Of a stretch of DNA of 64,000 nucleotides, positions 59,112 to 64,000 are shown piece after piece; the first letter of the stretch is position 1, and each line of letters opens with the position of its first letter. A model generated the notes under the pieces. The model was not told where the DNA came from, made no database searches, and saw only the letters and a program-made list of their open reading frames with translations. Source of the DNA: Alistipes sp. Lineage in GTDB: Bacteria; Bacteroidota; Bacteroidia; Bacteroidales; Rikenellaceae. The stretch lies in the NCBI GenBank assembly GCA_020026335.1, contig JAHHQO010000012.1, positions 8,848 to 72,847 on the forward strand, in the 5' to 3' direction. A program made the translations under genes and the position numbers.

Positions 59112-60131
59112 TTATTTCATGAGGAAGGAGAAGCGGTTGATGTTCTTCAACGCGATACCCGTACCGCGAGCGATGGCACGCAAGGGGTCTTCGGCCACGT
59201 GGAAGGGAATACCGGTCTTCTCGTTCAGACGACGGTCGAGACCCTTGATGAGGGCACCGCCACCTGCCAGATAGATACCGTTCTTGACAATATCGCTATA
59301 CAACTCGGGGGGCATGGCCTCGAGCACCTTCATCAGTGCCACGTCAATCTTCGCCAGCGACTTCTCCAGCGCGTAGGCAATCTCGCTGTACGACAGCGAC
59401 ACGGTCTGGGGCAGTGCGGTGAGCATATTGGGACCTGTCACCACGAAATCTGCGGGCGGCTCCTCCAAATCGGAGATGGCTGCACCGATAGAGCATTTGA
59501 TGGCCTCGGCCGTGCGCTCACCGATACGGATGTTGTGCTGCTGGCGCACATAGCTCTGGATGTCGGAAGTGAAGACATCACCGGCCACATTGATAGACTC
59601 CGAGCAGACGATACCACCCAGCGAGATGCAGGCGATTTCCGAAGTACCGCCACCGATGTCGATGACCATGTTACCTTCGGGGGCTTCGACATCGAGACCC
59701 GCACCCAGGGCTGCCGCCATGGGCTCGTAAATCATATACACCTCACGACCACCGGCGTGCTCTGCCGAATCTCTGACGGCACGAATCTCCACGTTGGTCG
59801 AACCGGAGGGAATACACAGCACCATGCGCAACGAGGGCGCGAAGAGGCTGCCCGAGGTCTTCACCTTCTTAATGAGACCCCTCAACATCAGCTCCGTGGC
59901 GTTGAAGTCGGCAATCACACCGTCTTTCAGCGGACGAATGGTCTTGATGTTAGGATTGGTTCTCTCGTGCATCTGCCGTGCCTGGTAACCGATGGCCACC
60001 AGTTTGCCGGTGTGAACGTCGAGCGCCACGATAGAAGGCTCGTCCACCACCACCTTGCCATTGTAAATAATCAGGGTGTTGGCCGTTCCAAGGTCAATAG
60101 CCAACTCCTGAGTCAACGAAAACATTCCCAT
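59112..60131 (-). CDS. mreB: Rod shape-determining protein MreB
   Basis: 339 aa bacterial actin. ELAIDLGTANTLIIYNGKVV is phosphate loop 1; VLCIPSGSTNVEIRAVRDSA, MVIDIGGGTSEIACISLGGI (phosphate 2) and YLAGGGALIKGLDRRLNEKT (adenosine) are all intact. It organises lateral-wall synthesis. Met1 (60131) and Met3 are both possible starts. First gene of the mreBCD-mrdA-rodA-ATPase operon, with a 124-nt gap before mreC. Confidence 0.98.
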   Translation of the reverse strand: MGMFSLTQELAIDLGTANTLIIYNGKVVVDEPSIVALDVHTGKLVAIGYQARQMHERTNPNIKTIRPLKDGVIADFNATELMLRGLIKKVKTSGSLFAPSLRMVLCIPSGSTNVEIRAVRDSAEHAGGREVYMIYEPMAAALGAGLDVEAPEGNMVIDIGGGTSEIACISLGGIVCSESINVAGDVFTSDIQSYVRQQHNIRIGERTAEAIKCSIGAAISDLEEPPADFVVTGPNMLTALPQTVSLSYSEIAYALEKSLAKIDVALMKVLEAMPPELYSDIVKNGIYLAGGGALIKGLDRRLNEKTGIPFHVAEDPLRAIARGTGIALKNINRFSFLMK

Positions 60132-60236
60132 ATTGTATATCTACTCTTTCTTCGTAAATGGTTAAAAACAAAGCTATAAGGGTCAGAATCCGGGTATCGC
60201 TCCCGGGCTCCGGCTCCATAATGTTTCATATCTGGA

Positions 60237-60244
60237 CAAAGATA
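60237..60244 (-). promoter_or_regulatory. -7 box of mreB
   Basis: Minus-strand TATCTTTG, 105 nt before the start codon. No clear -33. Confidence 0.55.
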
Positions 60245-60292
60245 GCAAAAAGCCTTGGAAAAATTGACCTTTTTAGTTATAATTTTTTTGAT

Positions 60293-60300
60293 TATATTTG
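60293..60300 (+). promoter_or_regulatory. -7 box of gpsA-pgi
   Basis: TATATTTG, an exact match, 21 nt before the ATG at 60322. It lies about 50 bp from the divergent mreB promoter. Confidence 0.6.
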
Positions 60301-60321
60301 TATAATCAATCACTACAATTC

Positions 60322-61335
60322 ATGGAGACAGAATACAAAATCGGAAAAGATGCCCGCTGCGCCGTCATCGGCTATGGAAGTTGGGCCACAGCAATTGTGA
60401 AACTGCTCACAGCCAATGAGGAACGCGTAGGTTGGCATGTCACCAATCCCGATGTTCTCTCCTCGCTCAAAGAAGAAGGCATAAACCCCAAATATCTCTG
60501 TGAGGTGCAGTTCGACAAGGAGCGCATCGCCCCCTCGGACAACCTCGACGAAGTGGTCGCGGGTGCCGACATCATCGTCATGGCGTGCCCCTCGGCCTAC
60601 CTCAAGAAGGTATTGGCTCCGCTCACCGTATCGCTCAAAGACAAATTCATCATATCGGCCATCAAGGGTATCGTTCCCGATGACTACACCACCGTGGTGG
60701 AGTATCTCCACGACCACTACGAACTCTCCTACCGCCAGATGGGTCTCTTCACGGGTCCCTCCCACGCCGAGGAGGTGTCGCGCGGCCGTCTGACCTACCT
60801 CACCGTGGTCTGTCCCGACATTGCCGATGCCCACCTCATCGGTGAGAAATTCGCCAATCCGTTTATCCACCTCAGCTACTCGACCGACCTCTACGGCATC
60901 GAGTACGCCGCCATACTCAAGAACATCTACGCACTGGCAGTGGGTATGGCTGTGGGTCTGGGTTATGGCGACAACTTCCTCGCCGTGCTGATTTCCAACT
61001 CGGCACACGAGATGACACGCTTCCTCGAGGAGAGCTATCCCGATGTGCGCAACACACAGGTCTCGGCCTATTTGGGCGACCTGCTGGTCACCTGCTACTC
61101 CACCTACAGCCGCAACCGCCGTCTGGGTCTGCTCATCGGCCACGGCTGCACCGTGAAGAGCGCCCTCAACGAGATGACCATGGTCGCCGAGGGTTACTTT
61201 GCCGCCGACTGCATCCGCCACATCAACACCCGACACCAAATCGACATGCCCATTACAGAGATGGTCTATAACGTACTCTACAAAGGGGCGTCATGCCGAA
61301 AAAGCATGCAGGAATTAACAAAAAAACTAATATAA
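60322..61335 (+). CDS. gpsA: NAD(P)-dependent glycerol-3-phosphate dehydrogenase
   Basis: 337 aa from the ATG at 60322; an upstream ATG (60298) would start inside the promoter box. Rossmann turn CAVIGYGSWATAIVKLL; TGPSHAEEVSRGRLTYLTVV is the substrate region; EYAAILKNIYALAVGMAVGLGYGDN holds the catalytic lysine (K in ILKN). It reduces dihydroxyacetone phosphate for phospholipid synthesis. pgi starts 9 nt downstream. Confidence 0.95.
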   Translation: METEYKIGKDARCAVIGYGSWATAIVKLLTANEERVGWHVTNPDVLSSLKEEGINPKYLCEVQFDKERIAPSDNLDEVVAGADIIVMACPSAYLKKVLAPLTVSLKDKFIISAIKGIVPDDYTTVVEYLHDHYELSYRQMGLFTGPSHAEEVSRGRLTYLTVVCPDIADAHLIGEKFANPFIHLSYSTDLYGIEYAAILKNIYALAVGMAVGLGYGDNFLAVLISNSAHEMTRFLEESYPDVRNTQVSAYLGDLLVTCYSTYSRNRRLGLLIGHGCTVKSALNEMTMVAEGYFAADCIRHINTRHQIDMPITEMVYNVLYKGASCRKSMQELTKKLI

Positions 61336-61344
61336 CTTATAACG

Positions 61345-62676
61345 ATGAAAACACTGAAACTCGACATTCGAAAGAGCGGTATTGCGATTTCCGATGCCAT
61401 GAAACAACAAGCACTCGAAGCCGCAGATTTGCTCTACTCCGGCAAAGGAGCGGGCAACGACTTTTTGGGATGGGTCAACCTGCCCTCGTCGATTTCCGAT
61501 GAGGAACTGGACAAAATCACCGCTACCGCAGCACGCCTGCGCGAGAAGGCAGATTTGATTATCTGCATCGGTATCGGCGGTTCGTATCTGGGTGCCAAGG
61601 CCGTACTCGAGGCCATGAGCAACCCCTTCCAATACCTCCACAAACAGAACAACAATCCCACCGTAGTATTCGCCGGTCAGAACATATCCGAGGATTACAC
61701 CTATGAGCTGCTGGAGGCTTCGAAAGAGCACTCCATCGCCACCATCGTCATCTCCAAGTCGGGAACCACCACCGAGCCTGCCATCGCCTTCCGTCTTTTC
61801 AAGGCCGAAATCGAGAAGCGTTACGGCAAGGAGGAGGCTGCACAGCGCATCGTAGCCATCACCGACAAGGCACGCGGCGCACTCAAAACCCAGGCCGACA
61901 ACGAGGGTTACACCTCCTTTGTCATTCCCGACAATGTGGGCGGTCGTTTCTCGGTACTCACTCCCGTGGGTCTGCTGCCGCTGGCTGCCGCAGGTATCGA
62001 CGTTCGTGCTTTGGTACGCGGTGCGCAGGCTATGGAACAGGCTACCGCACAGGGTGTTGCCTTTGACGAGAACCCTGCTGCCATCTACGCCGTGACCCGC
62101 TACCAGCTCTACAAGAGCGGCAAGAAGGTCGAAATCCTCGGTTCGTACGAGCCCCGTCTGCAATACATCAACGAGTGGTGGAAGCAGCTCTACGGCGAGT
62201 CGGAGGGTAAGGACGGCAAGGGTATCTTCCCCGCAAGCGTCACCCTCACAGCCGACCTCCACTCCATGGGTCAGTATATCCAGCAGGGCGAGCGCACCCT
62301 CTTCGAGACCATCATCTCGGTGGCAGCTCCCCGTCACCACATCACCATCGAGCATGACGAGGCCAACCTCGACGGATTGAACTTCCTCGCCGGCAAGCGC
62401 ATCTCGGAGGTGAACGCCAAAGCCGAACTCGGCGTGCAGCTGGCACACGTGGACGGTGGTGTTCCCAACATCCGCATCGAGATTCCCGAAATCAACGAGG
62501 AGGTCATCGGCGGTCTGCTCTACTTCTTCGAGAAGGCGTGCGGTATCAGCGGCTACATGCTGGGCGTCAATCCCTTCAACCAGCCGGGTGTCGAGGCCTA
62601 CAAGAAAAATATGTTTGCTCTGCTCAACAAGCCGGGCTACGAGGAGGAATCGAAAGCCATTCTCGCAAGATTGTAA
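61345..62676 (+). CDS. pgi: Glucose-6-phosphate isomerase
   Basis: 443 aa, the short bacterial form. ICIGIGGSYLGAKAVLEAMS and VISKSGTTTEPAIAFRLF bind the sugar phosphate; VGGRFSVLTPVGLLPLAAAG is the PROSITE-type signature; KKNMFALLNKPGYEE includes the C-terminal lysine region. Operon with gpsA. Confidence 0.97.
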   Translation: MKTLKLDIRKSGIAISDAMKQQALEAADLLYSGKGAGNDFLGWVNLPSSISDEELDKITATAARLREKADLIICIGIGGSYLGAKAVLEAMSNPFQYLHKQNNNPTVVFAGQNISEDYTYELLEASKEHSIATIVISKSGTTTEPAIAFRLFKAEIEKRYGKEEAAQRIVAITDKARGALKTQADNEGYTSFVIPDNVGGRFSVLTPVGLLPLAAAGIDVRALVRGAQAMEQATAQGVAFDENPAAIYAVTRYQLYKSGKKVEILGSYEPRLQYINEWWKQLYGESEGKDGKGIFPASVTLTADLHSMGQYIQQGERTLFETIISVAAPRHHITIEHDEANLDGLNFLAGKRISEVNAKAELGVQLAHVDGGVPNIRIEIPEINEEVIGGLLYFFEKACGISGYMLGVNPFNQPGVEAYKKNMFALLNKPGYEEESKAILARL

Positions 62677-62700
62677 TTCACACACCGTGTGCAACATACG

Positions 62701-62737
62701 ACGGGCGACCCCACACAACGGGTCGTCCGTTTTTTTG
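62701..62737 (+). terminator. Terminator of gpsA-pgi
   Basis: ACGGGCGACCC (62701-62711) pairs with GGGTCGTCCGT (62720-62730) over an 8-nt loop, one G-T, followed by six T residues. Confidence 0.9.
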
Positions 62738-62816
62738 TGTCATTTTGTAAGGAAGGGAGATTTTCTTACGGTTTTTTACACCTCTCCGCTATCGTTTTTC
62801 GCCCCCTCAACGGCAC

Positions 62817-62851
62817 AAAAAAGGTTCTCCTCCCCAACGGAAGAAGAACCT
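62817..62851 (-). terminator. Terminator of the membrane protein-regulator operon
   Basis: AGGTTCT (62822-62828) pairs with AGAACCT (62845-62851) with a 16-nt loop. A-run 62817-62822 gives the minus-strand U-tract. It is about 80 nt after the regulator stop. Confidence 0.65.
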
Positions 62852-62932
62852 CGAACGGACTTCATTATAATATATAAGTATAGTATGCAGGGGGGACACG
62901 ATGGCGCACCGCCCTGCATGCTTCATTTTCTG

Positions 62933-63217
62933 TCAGAATTGCACATAGGATTTCAACGCCTCGACATACTCGATGAAGGCTTCTCGCCCCGTGGGGGTGA
63001 TACGGCAGGAAGTGCGTGTCCGCCTGCCGACAAACTCCTTCGTGACATCAATACACCCGGCCTGATGGAGTTTTTCCAACTGCACACTCAAGTTACCCGA
63101 TGTGGCTGAAGTCTTCTCCTTCAAGAAGTTGAAATCCGCCTCGTCCACCGACATGAGTATGGTCATGACAGCCAGTCGCAACTGGGTGTGCAGCAAAGGA
63201 TTTAATTCTTTGAACAT
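62933..63217 (-). CDS. Winged-helix transcriptional regulator
   Basis: 94 aa, a single DNA-binding domain. LRLAVMTILMSVDEADFNFL and TSATSGNLSVQLEKLHQAGC form the helix-turn-helix; VTKEFVGRRTRTSCRITPTG is the wing. This matches the small HTH_34/MarR-like regulators of Bacteroidota. It overlaps the membrane protein gene by 16 nt, so the pair is translated together. It is the obvious candidate to bind the palindromes at 63847 and 63908. Confidence 0.88.
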   Translation of the reverse strand: MFKELNPLLHTQLRLAVMTILMSVDEADFNFLKEKTSATSGNLSVQLEKLHQAGCIDVTKEFVGRRTRTSCRITPTGREAFIEYVEALKSYVQF

Positions 63218-63828
63218 GATTTTGACATTTTACGATTGATGACATGACCCGGAATAACCAGCATGATGACAAAGGCCGCGCCACACAACAAATTCCACAT
63301 CACCTGCGGCATATCACCGGTGACTAACTGCGTGAGCATATAGATACTCACCACATAGGCGGGCAGGGGTGCACACATCATCAGACGTTCGTTGGTGATG
63401 ATTCCCGTGGCGGACACACCGATACCCACATACAACAGGCAGAGGGGCATCATCAGCATAGTGGAGATTTGACCTTCGAGGTAGCTGCACACGACGGTCA
63501 CCGCCACCGAGATACAGATGAGTTGAGCAATCACCCGCCACACATTGCCCACCGCCTTGTCGATGTAGGAGACCACATCGGGTTTGCGTTGTTTGTCGGT
63601 GACCAGGTCGATAAGCATGGGAACGAACATCAGAAACCACAGGGCGTGCCACTGCATGGCTCCGGTGAGGGTACACATTGCGAAAACCAGCAACGAAACG
63701 ATGCCTGCCGAATAGCCATAATAGAGAAATGTATTGCCACTGCCCACTTTCATACCCTGACGGGTCTGGCGAATCATTTGTGAGATGAGTTCCAAACTCT
63801 CCTCACTTGAAAATTTTTCTTGTTTCAT
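63202..63828 (-). CDS. Integral membrane protein cotranscribed with the regulator
   Basis: 208 aa. A hydrophilic N-terminus (KFSSEESLELISQMIRQTRQ) is followed by five or six membrane helices (YYGYSAGIVSLLVFAMCTLT, LWFLMFVPMLIDLV, MLMMPLCLLYVGIGVSATGI, VMWNLLCGAAFVIMLVIPGH). No catalytic motif or named family is recognised. Membrane protein plus small winged-helix regulator pairs occur widely in Bacteroidota; sensing or envelope response is a guess. Confidence 0.78.
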   Translation of the reverse strand: MKQEKFSSEESLELISQMIRQTRQGMKVGSGNTFLYYGYSAGIVSLLVFAMCTLTGAMQWHALWFLMFVPMLIDLVTDKQRKPDVVSYIDKAVGNVWRVIAQLICISVAVTVVCSYLEGQISTMLMMPLCLLYVGIGVSATGIITNERLMMCAPLPAYVVSIYMLTQLVTGDMPQVMWNLLCGAAFVIMLVIPGHVINRKMSKSCSKN

Positions 63829-63846
63829 AGTTGGTAGTATTAGGTT

Positions 63847-63863
63847 GGTTTATGGTATAAAAA
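63847..63863 (-). promoter_or_regulatory. Probable operator, copy 2 (imperfect)
   Basis: GGTTTAT-GGT-ATAAAAA, matching the perfect palindrome at 63908 in 14 of 17 positions. It lies in the 5' leader, 19 nt before the membrane protein start codon. Confidence 0.55.
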
Positions 63864-63895
63864 TCAAGGAGGGGATATTCCGTTCTCCTTTGATG

Positions 63896-63927
63896 CAAAT
63901 ATAAATCGGTTTATGATATAAACCAAA
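63896..63927 (-). promoter_or_regulatory. Promoter of the membrane protein-regulator operon
   Basis: Minus-strand TATATTTG (63903-63896) with TTTG (63927-63924) 20 nt upstream. Confidence 0.78.
63908..63924. promoter_or_regulatory. Probable operator, copy 1 (perfect palindrome)
   Basis: GGTTTAT-GAT-ATAAACC, 7-bp arms around 3 bp. It fills the spacer between the -33 and -7 elements, so a bound protein would block RNA polymerase. Confidence 0.65.
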
Positions 63928-64000
63928 TATTTTTCAAGGAAATTTAGTGGGAGGTGGATTTTTTTGGAGGGGGAGAAAAAAAGTTGGGGAGGGGCGGAGA

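Noticed and set aside
62886..62921. Hairpin TATGCAGGG...CCCTGCAT downstream of the regulator gene
   Set aside because: It pairs but lacks a U-tract on either strand; the nearby A-run hairpin at 62817-62851 is the better terminator.

Overview
The window comes from a Bacteroidota chromosome, most likely order Bacteroidales. The fairly GC-rich coding sequence and the gene set suggest a relative of Alistipes (Rikenellaceae), but the genus is an inference. Direct evidence for the phylum: many genes are preceded by the Bacteroidota -7 box TAnnTTTG, often with a TTG or TTTG about 20 nt upstream; Shine-Dalgarno sequences are scarce; a DUF4295 gene follows rpmB-rpmG; and there is a single-chain iron-sulfur serine dehydratase, a TonB-dependent receptor with an N-terminal carboxypeptidase-like domain, and many lipoproteins.

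Layout. 1-1878: 3' end of a FadL-type porin gene, tRNA-Arg(CCT) and sdaA. 2453-15810, minus strand: the information-processing supercluster tRNA-Thr, tRNA-Tyr, tRNA-Gly, tuf, tRNA-Trp, secE, nusG, rplK, rplA, rplJ, rplL, rpoB, rpoC, driven by two tandem promoters. 16764-24858: a four-gene outer-membrane locus (TonB-dependent receptor, DUF4876-like lipoprotein, beta-barrel protein, caspase/gingipain-fold protease homologue with HEAT-like repeats) closed by a strong terminator. 25004-28453: small accessory genes, an unassigned roughly 200-nt RNA candidate with its own promoter and terminator, rpmE2, a CAU tRNA and a DUF3127 gene. 28551-33050, minus: agmatinase-family gene, nhaA and two FKBP lipoprotein genes as one apparent operon. 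33148-35659, minus: LysR regulator, a two-subunit ThrE-type exporter and an unlisted 59-aa membrane peptide. 36022-40494, plus: pdxB, an unusual pyrD, cinA, rpmB-rpmG-DUF4295. 40495-40972: a repeat-rich spacer. 40973-45940, minus: ftsY-rimO, then a coiled-coil gene-zapA, a 6S RNA candidate and rny. 46011-51633: a proline-rich exported protein, a duplicated-repeat lipoprotein beside gcvT, an acyltransferase-like gene and gdhA. 51715-60244, minus: mreB, mreC, mreD, mrdA (PBP2), rodA and a P-type Ca2+ ATPase. 60293-62737, plus: gpsA-pgi. 62817-63927, minus: an integral membrane protein and winged-helix regulator pair with two copies of a palindrome at its promoter.

Most of the window is housekeeping: transcription, ribosome, elongation, cell shape, division, central carbon and cofactor metabolism. 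The parts that deserve a second look are the four-gene surface locus with its caspase-fold protein, the two structured RNAs (26641-26839, unassigned; 42652-42852, 6S-like), PyrD with cysteine in place of the class 2 catalytic serine, a DUF3127 protein ending in an SSB-like tip, and the autoregulatory-looking operator pair at the right end. No CRISPR array, transposase, integrase, phage gene or rRNA was seen.
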